64,000 nt of DNA from Massilia glaciei (GTDB lineage: Bacteria > Pseudomonadota > Gammaproteobacteria > Burkholderiales > Burkholderiaceae_D). Under the pieces are notes generated by a model. The model was given only the letters and a program-made list of their open reading frames with translations, made no database searches and was not told the origin of the DNA. Position 1 is the stretch's first letter, and the number at the start of each line of letters is the position of its first letter. Shown here piece by piece: positions 38,424 to 48,895 of the stretch. Location: the NCBI RefSeq assembly GCF_003011895.2, contig NZ_PXWF02000019.1, forward strand, positions 20,291 to 84,290, written 5' to 3'. The position numbers were made by a program, and so were the translations under genes.

Positions 38424-41204
38424 ATGCGTTCGAACCTGGATAAGCGCCGCGCACGCGGCTGGGCCGTGTGCCTGCCGTTGTTCTTGTTGCTCGGCTGCCG
38501 GCCAAACAACCAGGGCGCGCCGGCGGCGCCGATTGTCGCCGCCGAGGCGGCGTGCGCCGAGGTGGCGATTCCGGCCGCCGCGCCGCGGCCCGGGGACGAC
38601 GCCGCGGCCACCCGCGTCGGGCAGCTGCGCGCCGCCCTGCTCGCATTGGAAGTCGCGCCGGCCTGTCTGGGGACCCAGCTTTTCCGCGGCCCCGGCAGCG
38701 CCGACGAGCAGGCGCTCGTCATCGCATTGATGACCCTGGACCCGCTCGCGCTGGCCAGGGCCCGCGCCGCCGGCGTGCTCGGCGGCGTCAAGGGCGACCC
38801 GCGGCCCGCCTTCGCCGCCCTGCTCAAGGCCCTCGGGTCCGAAAACGACGCCACCGTGGTCGCGGCCCAGTACGACAGCATCGCCAAGCTGCTGCCAAGC
38901 CGCGCCGCGTTGCGCTGGGACGACGGCCCCACCGTGGGCGCGCTGATCGACCAGATCGGGCTCGGCAACGGGTCGCCACGCAGCCGCGGGGCCGAAGAGA
39001 TGGCGGCCTCGCGCGGCGTCAACGTCAGCGCCAGCCGCGCACTGGTGGTGCTCGGCGACATCCTCGAGCAGGCCGCCGTGGCCAACAAGGCGCGCCGGCC
39101 CAACGTGCCGGAAGATGGGGCCGGCGCCGGCGCCGGCGCGGGCACGACCGGCGACGCGGCGGCCTCGGCCGAAATCTGGCAGTCGTACGAATCGACGGTG
39201 GCGGGGTTGCAATTGAACCGCGACCACCGGGGGCCGATCGACGCCGACTGGCGCGTGCCCCTGCTCGACAAGCTGGCCGAGCTGCTGCGCAACGGCCGCC
39301 TGAACCAGGACCCGCGCGGCGACTTGGTGGACAAGCTGGTGGAGCTGCTCGACTACCCGGCCGAGCCGGTGCGGGTGGCCGCGATGCGGGTGATGGGCGC
39401 GCTGGTCGACGCCGCCGCGCGCGACGCCGACAAGCGGTGGGGCGACCTGTTGCCGGTGCTGCCGCCGGCGGCGCTCGGCCGGCTCCATGCCGCTCTCGTC
39501 AAAACGGCCGCCGACGCCGCGCCGCCGGTGCGCGCCGGGGCCGCCAGCGCGCTCGGGCGGCTCGCCAAGCACAACGGCGCCGACATCGCCGTGCTTGTCC
39601 CCCTGCTCAAGGACGCCGACCAGCAGGTGCGCGCCAACGCCACCGAGGCGTTGGCGGGCAAGCTGGTGGTGGCGCCGGTCGACCTGGCCGCGCAGGCGGC
39701 CCGGCTCAAGGCGGGCGGCACCGGCGCCATCGAGGCCGTCGCCGCCCTGTCGCGCCGGCGCACCCCCGAAGTGCTCGAACTGCTGCTGCAAACGGTGCTG
39801 GAGGCCGACAAGCGCGGCGCCGCGCAGCCCGGCGCCATGTCCGACGCGCAGCGGGAGGAGGCGCTGGCCCTGGCGGGCGCCGCGGCCCGGGCGCTGGCCA
39901 AGTTCGGCCCGGTGGTGCTCATGCCCGTGATCGGCAAGGTGGGCAGCACGCAAAGCGAGGCCACGCGCGAGATGCTGTTCGTAGTGCTCAGGGAGCTCGA
40001 CTGGGCGCCGGCGGCGGCACGGCAGAGGCTTGACGTCGCGGCCGCCCTCACCCCGGCGCTGATGGCGGACGATGCGCAGGTGCGTCTGGCGGGCGCGACC
40101 CTGCTGGCCGAATGGCGCCCGTACGCCGCGCGGCCCTTCGCCGACAGCCTCGTCGAACCGGTGGTGCTGGCGTATCTGCCGGCGCCGGCGGACGGCGCCA
40201 AACCCGTCGTCCAGGACCGCGGCGACACCATCGTGTTCCAGGCCGGCGGCAAGAGCGCATGGGCCATGGCGCCCGAGATGGCCGCCACCGTCATCGCCGG
40301 CAACAGCGGCTCGCGCGCGGCCGCCGAGGCGATGGTCAGGTCGATGTGCTCGGGACAAAGGCGCGATCCGGCCACGGTCAACATCGGCGTCGGCGGCCCC
40401 GCCGGGCCCAACGGCCAGCTGCGCGGCATGGAGGACAGCCTGCGCGGGATGGGCGCCGCCGCCGCCCTGCCAATACTGAACGCGATCGGCAAGGGCGGCA
40501 GGAAACACTGCGGCGAATCGCTCCTGCGCGCGTTCGCGCAGAGCGATCTCGACGATGCCGATGCCGCCACCGTCGACGCGATGCTGGGACACCTGCGCAG
40601 CCCGGACCGCAAGGTGCGCAAGCTGATGCTCGTGGCGCTGGCCGACATGACGGTCGTGCCCGCCGCCGCGGCGGCCCCGCTGGCGGCGCTCGCCGCCCGC
40701 GGCGATGGCGTGGAAAAATTGCTCGCCAAGCGCGCCCGGCGCGCGATCGCCCTGCCGGGCGGCGCGCCGGCGCCGGCTGAGCCGGCGGACCTCGTCCCCG
40801 CCTTCATCATGGGCGACGCCGGCGGCCTCGCGCAGGCGAACGCGGCCATGCCCGGGGCGCTCAAACAATTGCAAGGCGCGCTCGCCGAACTGCCCGCGGC
40901 GGCGCCCGAAAAACGGGCCGCCACCATGCGAATGGCGGGCATGATGGGACCGGCCGCCCCGTTCGCGGTGCCGGCGCTGGTGTCGGCGCTGAAGGACGAA
41001 CAGGCGTTGGTGCGCGAGCTGGCCGCGTTCGGCCTGGGCCGGATAGGCTCGCCGCAGGCGCTGGGGGCGCTCGAAAAGGCGCTCGAAAAGGCGCGCGCCG
41101 ATCCGGCGTCTACGCTCGCGCGCAAGGCGGGCAACGCGATCGCCCGGATCAAGGCGCGCGCGGGCGCCGCGCCAAGCCCGCGGCCTTCGCAGGGAGCCGC
41201 TTAG
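38424..41204 (+). CDS. large HEAT-repeat lipoprotein
   Basis: The 926-residue protein has a signal peptide and lipobox L-L-L-G-C25, followed by a Pro/Ala-rich linker. The rest is alpha-helical and rich in Ala, Leu, Arg and Asp, with recurring HEAT-type pairs such as V-R-A-G-A-A-S-A-L-G-R-L-A, V-R-A-N-A-T-E-A-L-A-G-K and V-R-E-L-A-A-F-G-L-G-R-I-G. HEAT solenoids are protein-binding scaffolds; no catalytic site is seen. The stop codon overlaps that of the convergent LysR gene. Function unknown. Confidence 0.8.
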   Translation: MRSNLDKRRARGWAVCLPLFLLLGCRPNNQGAPAAPIVAAEAACAEVAIPAAAPRPGDDAAATRVGQLRAALLALEVAPACLGTQLFRGPGSADEQALVIALMTLDPLALARARAAGVLGGVKGDPRPAFAALLKALGSENDATVVAAQYDSIAKLLPSRAALRWDDGPTVGALIDQIGLGNGSPRSRGAEEMAASRGVNVSASRALVVLGDILEQAAVANKARRPNVPEDGAGAGAGAGTTGDAAASAEIWQSYESTVAGLQLNRDHRGPIDADWRVPLLDKLAELLRNGRLNQDPRGDLVDKLVELLDYPAEPVRVAAMRVMGALVDAAARDADKRWGDLLPVLPPAALGRLHAALVKTAADAAPPVRAGAASALGRLAKHNGADIAVLVPLLKDADQQVRANATEALAGKLVVAPVDLAAQAARLKAGGTGAIEAVAALSRRRTPEVLELLLQTVLEADKRGAAQPGAMSDAQREEALALAGAAARALAKFGPVVLMPVIGKVGSTQSEATREMLFVVLRELDWAPAAARQRLDVAAALTPALMADDAQVRLAGATLLAEWRPYAARPFADSLVEPVVLAYLPAPADGAKPVVQDRGDTIVFQAGGKSAWAMAPEMAATVIAGNSGSRAAAEAMVRSMCSGQRRDPATVNIGVGGPAGPNGQLRGMEDSLRGMGAAAALPILNAIGKGGRKHCGESLLRAFAQSDLDDADAATVDAMLGHLRSPDRKVRKLMLVALADMTVVPAAAAAPLAALAARGDGVEKLLAKRARRAIALPGGAPAPAEPADLVPAFIMGDAGGLAQANAAMPGALKQLQGALAELPAAAPEKRAATMRMAGMMGPAAPFAVPALVSALKDEQALVRELAAFGLGRIGSPQALGALEKALEKARADPASTLARKAGNAIARIKARAGAAPSPRPSQGAA

Positions 41205-42148
41205 TCGCTGTCGGGCGGGGCCACCACGCTCGAGCGCATTCCGTCGAGGTTCTTGCGCAGCCACTTGTGGGCCGGACTGCGCGCGTCGCGCTCGTGCCAG
41301 AGCATGTCGAGGTGGACCGCCGGCAGCGCGAACGGCAGGTCGCGGTAGACCAGCGCGTCGGTCATGCCGGTCGAGGCGATCAAATGCTTCGGCAGCACCG
41401 TGATCAGGTCGCTGTTGGCGACCACCCGGCCCGCCGTGAAGAACTGGTTGACCGTGAGCAGGATGCGGCGCTCGCGTCCGAGCTGGGCCAGCGCCTCGTC
41501 CGACAGGCCGTGCGCGCGCCCCGAAAAACTCACGAGCAGGTGGTTCGCCGCGCAATAGTTGTCGAGCGTGAGCTCGCCCCTGGCCAGCGGATGGCCCTTG
41601 CGCATCACGCACACGTACTTGCCCGAATACAGGCGCTCGTGCCGGATCGGCGAACCGGTGTCGCTCGAGAGCTGGGCCGCGACGCCCGGGAAGAAACCGA
41701 CCGCCAGGTCGATGTCCCCGCGCAGCAGCATAGGGCGCGGCTCGCGCGTGGTCAGCGGCACCATCCGCACGTTGACGCCGGGCGCCTCCCTTTCGATCGA
41801 TCGCATCAGCGACGGCAGCCAGAACGCGGCGGTCGCGTCGGCCATCGCCATGCGGAAGGTCGCGTGCGCCTTGGACACGTCGAAGGTCTCCGGCGTGACG
41901 GCCGCCTCGAGCCCCGACAGGGCCAGCCGCACGGCCGGCCACAGGGCCTCGGCGCGCGGGGTCGGTTTGACGCCGTAGGCGGTGCGTATGAGCAACTCGT
42001 CGCCGATGCTCTCGCGCAGGCGCTTGATCGCGTTCGAGACCGCCGGCTGGGTCATGGCCAGGTGGCCGGCCGCGCGCGTGAGGTTTTGTTCCGTCATCAC
42101 AGCGTCGAAGACGCGCAACAGGTTCAAGTCGAGGGTCAGAAAGCTCAT
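41201..42148 (-). CDS. LysR-family transcriptional regulator
   Basis: The 315-residue protein starts at the ATG at 42148 (MSFLTLDLNLLRVF). The N-terminal winged helix is L-T-R-A-A-G-H-L-A-M-T-Q-P-A-V-S-N-A-I-K-R-L-R, followed by a periplasmic-binding-fold effector domain. The N-terminal D-L-N-L-L-R-V-F-D-A-V-M form is that of the NodD/LinR/PcpR-like branch. There is no adjacent catabolic operon, so the target is unknown. Its stop (41201-41203) overlaps the stop of the HEAT gene. Confidence 0.9.
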   Translation of the reverse strand: MSFLTLDLNLLRVFDAVMTEQNLTRAAGHLAMTQPAVSNAIKRLRESIGDELLIRTAYGVKPTPRAEALWPAVRLALSGLEAAVTPETFDVSKAHATFRMAMADATAAFWLPSLMRSIEREAPGVNVRMVPLTTREPRPMLLRGDIDLAVGFFPGVAAQLSSDTGSPIRHERLYSGKYVCVMRKGHPLARGELTLDNYCAANHLLVSFSGRAHGLSDEALAQLGRERRILLTVNQFFTAGRVVANSDLITVLPKHLIASTGMTDALVYRDLPFALPAVHLDMLWHERDARSPAHKWLRKNLDGMRSSVVAPPDSD

Positions 42149-42318
42149 GGCTGGCCTGCAAAAAAGGTCAATTCGATCGGACGTTGCGCACACCCATTAT
42201 AGATGCACCCATTCACGATTCGTATGATAGTCATCGGAAATTGAAATTAGATTTATATACCGCACTGCACTATAGTTCTGTACATCAACTTACCATCCAC
42301 CGGAACATCATCGTGACC

Positions 42319-42552
42319 ATGACCGTATTTCTGCTAAGCCTGGCGCTGCTCTCAGCCCTGTTCGTCATGTTCCAACCGCTGCTGACGGGTCTCGGACGCG
42401 CCTTCATGCTGATGCTCAACCCGCGCCTGAGCAAGGAAGAGCTGGCCGCGCGCGCCCACATGCGCGACGCCGAGATGCTGCAACGGATGATCAACGCCGC
42501 CGGCGACGCCAGCCAGGCGTCGGAACTGCGCGCCCTGGGCGCCCGCTACTGA
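42319..42552 (+). CDS. small single-pass membrane protein, unknown
   Basis: This 77-residue protein starts at the ATG at 42319 (MTVFLLSLALLSALF); a GTG two codons upstream is an alternative. One membrane helix at residues 2-25 is followed by an amphipathic C-terminal part with K-E-E-L-A-A-R-A-H-M-R-D-A-E-M-L-Q-R-M-I. It is divergent from the LysR gene and followed by a strong hairpin. No family recognised. Confidence 0.55.
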   Translation: MTVFLLSLALLSALFVMFQPLLTGLGRAFMLMLNPRLSKEELAARAHMRDAEMLQRMINAAGDASQASELRALGARY

Positions 42553-42608
42553 CCATCCGCTTCGGACGAAACGCTTCGGACGCCGCGTTCCGCGGCGGTT
42601 CGCAAACG

Positions 42609-42644
42609 CAATGCGGCGCCAGGTGCAAACCGGGCGCCGCATTG
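42609..42644. terminator. probable bidirectional terminator
   Basis: CAATGCGGCGCC (42609-42620) pairs perfectly with GGCGCCGCATTG (42633-42644) over a 12-nt loop. It lies between the convergent small membrane-protein gene and the first chalcone-isomerase-like gene. There is no long T run. Confidence 0.6.
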
Positions 42645-42693
42645 TCGTTCCGGCGCCGGCCCGGGGGCCGGCGCCAACGAAGCCTACTTAAGC

Positions 42694-43290
42694 CTACTTC
42701 TTACCGCCAAGCAGGGCGACCTTGAGCGACCTGTCGACCGGCTTCTCGCCGAGCCAGATGCGGGTGACGGCGTTGTAAAAGGCGATGTCGGGGAGCACTT
42801 CACCGATCTTCTTGCCGTTGAGCGTGCTCATGGTGCCGACGCCGGGCATCCAGTTCAGCTGCAGCTCGTCGCCCTTCTTGATGCTCTCGAGCAGGGCGAA
42901 CATTTCGCCGAACTTGCTGATCTGGGCGATGATCTTGGCCTTTTCGGCGGAGTTGGAATTGTCGTTCAGGCCGGTTATGAAGGCCGAGCCGAATTCGTCC
43001 GAGGAGACGTCGCGCATCATCACGAGCGACATGCGGCGCGGGCCGTCCATCTTGAGCACTTCCTCGGTCGTGGTGGCTTTTTCGGGCAGGTACATGCCGG
43101 TCGCGTAGATCTTGAGGAAGAACTTGGTGCGCATGCCCACGCCGTTGAGCTTGATCTCCTTGCCGGCCTGTTTGACGGTTTCTTCGAACTTGACGCCGGC
43201 GATCTCGGCCGCGGCGGCCGGCACGCTGAAGGCGCAGGCGAGGAAGGCGCCCGCCAGCAGGCTTTTGAAAGTCATTTTGGTGATTGTCAT
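42694..43290 (-). CDS. exported chalcone isomerase-like protein (copy 1)
   Basis: The 198-residue protein starts at the ATG at 43290 behind GGAGAC. A signal peptide ends V-P-A-A-A-A-E. The mature part has V-K-F-E-E-T-V-K-Q-A-G-K-E-I-K-L-N-G-V-G-M-R-T-K-F-F-L-K-I-Y-A-T-G-M-Y, the chalcone-isomerase-like fold in the bacterial CHI_3 form. These proteins probably bind lipids or fatty acids rather than flavonoids. It is followed closely by a paralogue upstream, and its end carries a 10-bp duplication over the stop codon. Confidence 0.85.
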   Translation of the reverse strand: MTITKMTFKSLLAGAFLACAFSVPAAAAEIAGVKFEETVKQAGKEIKLNGVGMRTKFFLKIYATGMYLPEKATTTEEVLKMDGPRRMSLVMMRDVSSDEFGSAFITGLNDNSNSAEKAKIIAQISKFGEMFALLESIKKGDELQLNWMPGVGTMSTLNGKKIGEVLPDIAFYNAVTRIWLGEKPVDRSLKVALLGGKK

Positions 43291-43435
43291 TTTGTTTGTC
43301 TCCACAGTTGATGTAAGGATTCTTGCTCAGATCTTACTTCGGATAAGCCTGGCATAGTATGCCAGCTCGCGTGCCGTGCGCCTTGCGTCGCCGCCAAGAC
43401 GCGGCGGCGATGGTCCTCAACGTGTGCTTCGTCGA

Positions 43436-44038
43436 TCAGGTGTTGGGCGCGTTGAGCATCGCCCGCTTGAGGCTGGCGTCGGCCGGGTTTTCGCCCAGCC
43501 AGATGCGCAGCATGGCGTTGTAGGCGGCGATTTCGGAAGGCACGTCGCCAACTTTCTTGCCGTTCATGGTGAGCAGGGTGCCGGATCCGGGGATCCAGTC
43601 GATGTTCATCACGTCACCTTTTTTCATCCCGTCGAGCATGCCGAACACCTCGCCGATCTTGGCGAACTGGGTGGCCAGGCGCGCACGCTCGGCTTCGTTG
43701 GTGTTCTTGTTGATGCCGGTCATGAAGGACTCGCCGAAGGAGTCGGTCGAGACGTCGCGCGCGAACGTGATCGCGACGCGCCGCGGGCCCTCGGTTTTGA
43801 GGATATCGGCGGTGTTGGTCTTTTTCTCGGTCAGGTAGAGCCCGGCCGCATAGACCTTGAGGATGAACTTGGTGCGCATGCCTGCGCCGTTGAGCTTGAG
43901 GTCCTTGCCGGCGACCTTGACGGTTTCGTCGAATTTGATCCCGTTGACCTCGGCCGCGCTGGCCGACTGGCCGATGGCGCATGCGAGGAAGGCGGTGGCG
44001 AGCAGCGTTTTGAAAGCGCCCTTGTACGATAAAATCAT
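43436..44038 (-). CDS. exported chalcone isomerase-like protein (copy 2)
   Basis: The 200-residue paralogue of the preceding gene starts at the ATG at 44038 (MILSYKGAFKTLL) behind GGAGACAAC. It shares with copy 1 the signal-peptide style, the G-M-R-T-K-F core, the G-P-R-R segment and the C-terminal Y-N-A-x-x-R-I-W-L-G-E. The two are separated by 145 bp and clearly arose by tandem duplication. Confidence 0.85.
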   Translation of the reverse strand: MILSYKGAFKTLLATAFLACAIGQSASAAEVNGIKFDETVKVAGKDLKLNGAGMRTKFILKVYAAGLYLTEKKTNTADILKTEGPRRVAITFARDVSTDSFGESFMTGINKNTNEAERARLATQFAKIGEVFGMLDGMKKGDVMNIDWIPGSGTLLTMNGKKVGDVPSEIAAYNAMLRIWLGENPADASLKRAMLNAPNT

Positions 44039-44088
44039 TGTTGTCTCCAAAGTTAAATTAAGCCGAAGCTCTTGTTGTCCTGCCAATT

Positions 44089-45780
44089 CTAAAATTCTTC
44101 CCAATCCCCGTCCGCGGCTTGTTGCCGGGCAAGCGCCTTGGGTCCCGTGGCAGTCGATGGCTTCCTGTCCCCTTTTAACGCGCGCCGACCGTTGCCGGTG
44201 GACAAGCGCGCTTGCGCGCGGGGGTGGGCATCCTCGCCGTCGAGCTTGAAGATGCTGACCACGCGTGCCAGATTGGCCGCCTGGTCCTGCATCGAGGCCG
44301 CCGCTGCGGCCGCCTCCTCGACCAGCGCCGCGTTCTGCTGGGTCGACTCGTCCATCTGGTGGATCGTCAGGTTGACCTGGGCGATGCCGCTGCTCTGTTC
44401 CTGGCTGGCCGCGGTGATGTCGGCCATGATGTCGGTGACCCGGCGCACGCTCGCGACCACCTCCTCCATCGTCACGCCGGCCTGGGCCACCAGGTCGCTG
44501 CCCTCGTTGACCTTGTGCACCGAGTCGCCGATCAGGGCCTTGATCTCCTTGGCCGCCGCGGCCGAACGCTGGGCCAGGTTGCGCACCTCGGCCGCGACCA
44601 CCGCGAAGCCGCGGCCCTGCTCGCCGGCGCGGGCCGCCTCGACCGCCGCGTTGAGCGCGAGGATGTTGGTCTGGAAGGCGATGCCGTCGATGACGCCGAT
44701 GATGTCGACGATTTTTTTCGACGAGGCCGTGATCGAGCCCATGGTGGCGATCACGTGGGTCACGACCGAGCCGCCGCGCACCGCCACCTCGGAGGCCTGG
44801 GCCGCGAGCTTGTTGGCCTGGCGCGCGTTGTCGGCGTTTTGCTGGACCGTGTCGGTCAGTTCGCGCATCGCGCTCGAGGTCTGGCCGAGCGCCGCGGCCT
44901 GCTCCTCGGTGCGCGAGGACAGGTCGAGGTTGCCGGTTGCGATCTCGGTCGAGGCCGCGGCGATCGAGTCGGTGCCGGAGCGCACCTCGGCCACGATCCG
45001 GATCAGGCCTTCGTGCATCTCCTTGAGCGCGGCCATCATCTGGCCGGTCTCGTCGTTGCGGCGCACCGCGATGCCGCCGGTCAGGTCGCCGCCGGCGACC
45101 CGCTTGGCCACCCCGACCGCCTCGTTGAGCGGGGCCGTGATGCTGCGCGTGAGCAGGTAGGCGACCGTCAGCGAGATCGCGCCTGCCACCAGCGTGAGCA
45201 TCAGGATCAGCATCTGGGTCGTCCTGGTCGAGCTCGACGCCTCGTTGCCGCCCATGACCATCGCGCCGTGCTGGTGGGCGACGAACGCGTCGAGCTGGAC
45301 GAAATACTTGCTTTGCTGGGGGCGCAGCGAAAACAGGAACTTGACCAGCGCCTCGTCCTTCTTGTCTTCGCTGATCAGTTTGACGAAGGCGTCGGTGGCC
45401 GGCCCGAAACGGTTGCGGATGACGGCGATGGCGGCGAGGATCTTCTTGCCCTCGGCGTCGCTCGTGTGCCTGGTCAGCTCCCCGAGGGCGCGGTCGGCGC
45501 CGGCGTTCCTGGCGGCGATGTTGGCGAGCTCGGCCTTGATCTGGTCGGGGTCGGTCATGATCAGCACGTTGAGCATGCTGCGGGTGAGCTCGTTGACGTC
45601 GTTCTTGATGCCGTTGACCGCCACCGTTTTTGGATAGCGCTCGTTGACCATCGAATCGACTTCGGTGTTGAGGCTCGAGATGCGCCCGTAGGAGATGGTG
45701 GCCAGCATCACCAACAAGGCGATGACGACGCCAAAGCCGATGGCCAGGCGCTGCCCTATCCCCATGTTTCTAATAATCAT
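44089..45780 (-). CDS. methyl-accepting chemotaxis protein
   Basis: The 563-residue chemoreceptor starts at the ATG at 45780 ([17 protein letters not shown]). It has TM1 near residues 10-32, a four-helix-bundle periplasmic domain with M-N-E-R-Y-P-K-T, TM2 near 190-210, HAMP, and a signalling tip ([21 protein letters not shown]). The C-terminus is D-W-E-E-F, matching the x-W-x-x-F tether used by CheR/CheB. Ligand unknown. No che genes nearby. Confidence 0.93.
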   Translation of the reverse strand: MIIRNMGIGQRLAIGFGVVIALLVMLATISYGRISSLNTEVDSMVNERYPKTVAVNGIKNDVNELTRSMLNVLIMTDPDQIKAELANIAARNAGADRALGELTRHTSDAEGKKILAAIAVIRNRFGPATDAFVKLISEDKKDEALVKFLFSLRPQQSKYFVQLDAFVAHQHGAMVMGGNEASSSTRTTQMLILMLTLVAGAISLTVAYLLTRSITAPLNEAVGVAKRVAGGDLTGGIAVRRNDETGQMMAALKEMHEGLIRIVAEVRSGTDSIAAASTEIATGNLDLSSRTEEQAAALGQTSSAMRELTDTVQQNADNARQANKLAAQASEVAVRGGSVVTHVIATMGSITASSKKIVDIIGVIDGIAFQTNILALNAAVEAARAGEQGRGFAVVAAEVRNLAQRSAAAAKEIKALIGDSVHKVNEGSDLVAQAGVTMEEVVASVRRVTDIMADITAASQEQSSGIAQVNLTIHQMDESTQQNAALVEEAAAAAASMQDQAANLARVVSIFKLDGEDAHPRAQARLSTGNGRRALKGDRKPSTATGPKALARQQAADGDWEEF

Positions 45781-46285
45781 TATCGCCGCTCCGGTGGATA
45801 CCCGTCCTCGGGGGCGCTGAATCCGCCGCCCGCAGGCCGCACCGGCCATGGAAAAGTATGATCGTGCTAAAAACCTTGACCCAAATATATCACTCTTGCC
45901 TATGGGAAGTTACGTGCCAGAACCCATTCTAGTAATTTTCACGTGATTTCCGCCGTGTTGTGTGGCGCGGCGGATACCATTATGCGGTTTAATGATATCG
46001 GATATATCGTTCGTTGTCTTGCGACAATAATTTGTGGGCGGCGAGACAAGGGGGGTTGTGCTTGTTTAGGCGGGTGCGCGGTGATGGGGCGCGCGCCAGG
46101 CTTCGCGATGTCGACGCACGGCCAGAATAAAATCCACATCGTCCTCTGCGGGGACGATGTTGTTTAATTCTCCGGAAGATTCAAGGCGGCCGCTCCTGTC
46201 CGGCGACTGTCCAATCGGGTTTTGCGACGGCCGGCTGCGCGAGGACGATGTTGATTTGCTCCGTCAACGCGATCCGGCGCGTGAA
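45781..46285. other. gene-free region with a hairpin (46138-46158)
   Basis: This 505-bp region is more AT-rich than average and has no credible coding sequence on either strand. ATCGTCC (46138) pairs with GGACGAT (46152-46158). GGACGATGTTG occurs at 46152 and again near 46243 as a short direct repeat, between the ferredoxin gene end and the chemoreceptor promoter. The hairpin may terminate the rsmD-coaD-fdx transcript. Confidence 0.4.
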
Positions 46286-47100
<815 letters not shown>

Positions 47101-47186
47101 CTAGAGATGCACCTATATAGAAGGCGCATTATGCCTGAAATTTTGGCGGGCCCCGCCGGAGCCGCCGGCCCGATGCCGTTTTGTGT

Positions 47187-47831
47187 CTATGGCAGCGCTT
47201 CTTGTAGTTTGAGCAATTGGTAAAACACGATGCCGGCCTTGTCGGCGCGCACCGCCTCCCACGGCGCCAGCCATTCGGGCGCGGCGCCGCCGTCCTCGGG
47301 CGCGAACGGCAGCGGCGCGCCCGATTCCGCGTACACCAGCCCGCCCTCGGCGAGCAGGGTGCGGCACAGCGGCAGCGCCTTGGCCAGGAAATCCTGGTGG
47401 TAGGGCGGGTCGAGGAAGATTAGGTCGAAGCGGCGCCCGCGCAAGCCCATGCCCTGGGCGGTGGCGAGCGCGTCGCCGCGGATCAGCTCGACCGTGTCGG
47501 CGCCGAGCTTGTCCTTGACCGCGTGCAATTGGGTGATGACGGGGCTGTGGCTGTCGACCATGGTGACGGCGGCGGCGCCGCGGCTGGCCGCCTCGAAGCC
47601 GAGCGCGCCGGTGCCGGCGAACAGGTCGAGGCAGTGCCTGTGCGTCCACGCGCCGTCCCACAAATGGTTGATCCAGTTGAACACGGTCTCGCGGACCCGG
47701 TCGGGCGTGGGGCGCAGGCCCAGCGCGTCGAGCACCGGCAGCGTGCTGCGCTTCCAGAGGCCGCCGATGATGCGCACCTGCTTCGGTGGCGGGGCCCGGT
47801 GGACCGGGACTTTGGCTGGTTTTTTTTGCAT
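47187..47831 (-). CDS. rsmD: 16S rRNA (guanine966-N2)-methyltransferase RsmD
   Basis: The 214-residue methyltransferase has a basic N-terminus, R-I-I-G-G-L-W-K-R, the SAM loop L-D-L-F-A-G-T-G-A-L-G-F-E-A-A-S-R-G, and the catalytic F-L-D-P-P-Y. It precedes coaD, the common arrangement. Confidence 0.94.
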   Translation of the reverse strand: MQKKPAKVPVHRAPPPKQVRIIGGLWKRSTLPVLDALGLRPTPDRVRETVFNWINHLWDGAWTHRHCLDLFAGTGALGFEAASRGAAAVTMVDSHSPVITQLHAVKDKLGADTVELIRGDALATAQGMGLRGRRFDLIFLDPPYHQDFLAKALPLCRTLLAEGGLVYAESGAPLPFAPEDGGAAPEWLAPWEAVRADKAGIVFYQLLKLQEALP

Positions 47832-47905
47832 GATGGCGTTCGCGGAAATTGATCGCCGGCACTATAGCATGGCGGCCCGCCGCCTCCGCGGGGCCCGCCA
47901 CGGCC

Positions 47906-47977
47906 CTGCTTTGCTTGCCCCCTTGCTTGCCGCCTTGCTTGCCTCCCTGCCTGCCGCCCTGCTTGCCGTTTTACTTG
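47906..47977. repeat. six tandem 12-bp units spanning the stop codon of the DUF6279 lipoprotein gene
   Basis: Plus-strand units are CTGCTTTGCTTG, CCCCCTTGCTTG, CCGCCTTGCTTG, CCTCCCTGCCTG, CCGCCCTGCTTG and CCGTTTTACTTG; the last contains the stop codon (47971-47973). On the minus strand they read GGC AAG TAA AAC then GGC AAG CAR GGN units, so beyond the stop the frame would encode (G-K-Q-G)n. Confidence 0.93.
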
Positions 47978-48870
47978 CCGTTTTTGGCGGCCAGCTCGTT
48001 GAAGTCGTCGATCCAGCCCTGCATGCGCTTTTGCGCGTGCGCCTTCTGCTCCGGGGTGGCGATCCGGATCGCGGTCAGGACCATCTCGTTGGTGCCGGCG
48101 ATCGAGGCGTCGAAGAAGGGCTTGCGGTCGGGCGCCTCGAAGCGTGCGAACATGTCCTTGATCAGGTTCTGGATGACGGTCTGGGTCGCCTCCTGGCCCA
48201 GTTTTTCGCTCTGGATCTTGCGCAGCGCGGCCAGGATGTTCTTTTGGCGCAACAGGCGCTCCTCGTACCAGAACTCGTTATTGAGCGGACGCGCGTCGGA
48301 CGCCTTGCGCAGCGCGGCCTCCTGCTCGTTCGAGAAATTGCCGAACCACAGTTCGAGCTGGGTCATCGATTTCTTGTAGCGCACCTTTTGGCGCTTCTCG
48401 GCGTCGCCTTTGAGGAACTTCTTGCGGTAGGTCTCGTTGGTCGAGGCGAACTTCTGTTCCATGTTGGCGATCTGGGACGGCTTGGCCGAGCGCGCCATGC
48501 GGGACAGTTCCGGGATCGCGTAGTTGGCCACGCGCATGCTCAGCACCATCGCCTCGCGGTAGTTGGTGAGCAAGTCGGCCTGGGTCGGATTGCCCGCCAG
48601 TTGCCCTTTGGCCTTGGCCAGCAGGCGGCCGTAGTCGTCGAGTTCGCTCTTGCGGTGCCATTGGAAGATCTTGGCGATGTCCTTTTTGACCGTGCCGGAC
48701 TGGTCGGAATCGAAGTCGAGGTAGCTGTTGAGCCACCAGTACATGAGCGTGTCGCCGTTGTTGTAGCCGAGCCGGAAACTGCTGCAGCCGGCCGCCAGCA
48801 TGACGACGGCGATAAGGCAGAAGGCGCGAAAGCGCCGGATGGTAGTTGAATGCATGTTAAAATTTTTCAT
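47971..48870 (-). CDS. DUF6279 family lipoprotein
   Basis: The 299-residue protein starts at the ATG at 48870; an internal ATG at 48855 is possible. A signal peptide ends in lipobox M-L-A-A-G-C. The mature start [24 protein letters not shown] is the hallmark of DUF6279, and the rest is helical and charged. Function unknown. It is divergent from glmU with only 25 bp between start codons, so each promoter must lie inside the other gene's 5' end. Confidence 0.85.
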   Translation of the reverse strand: MKNFNMHSTTIRRFRAFCLIAVVMLAAGCSSFRLGYNNGDTLMYWWLNSYLDFDSDQSGTVKKDIAKIFQWHRKSELDDYGRLLAKAKGQLAGNPTQADLLTNYREAMVLSMRVANYAIPELSRMARSAKPSQIANMEQKFASTNETYRKKFLKGDAEKRQKVRYKKSMTQLELWFGNFSNEQEAALRKASDARPLNNEFWYEERLLRQKNILAALRKIQSEKLGQEATQTVIQNLIKDMFARFEAPDRKPFFDASIAGTNEMVLTAIRIATPEQKAHAQKRMQGWIDDFNELAAKNGK

Positions 48871-48895
48871 CTATAACTCTTCTCTTCTTCGGCCT

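Noticed and set aside
38373..42161. 1262-codon minus-strand frame across the HEAT and LysR genes
   Set aside because: The translation is low-complexity Arg/Gly/Ala and runs through two well-supported genes in other frames.
45943..46167. 74-codon plus-strand frame between the chemoreceptor and ferredoxin genes
   Set aside because: No ribosome site or recognisable features, and atypical codon use for this genome.
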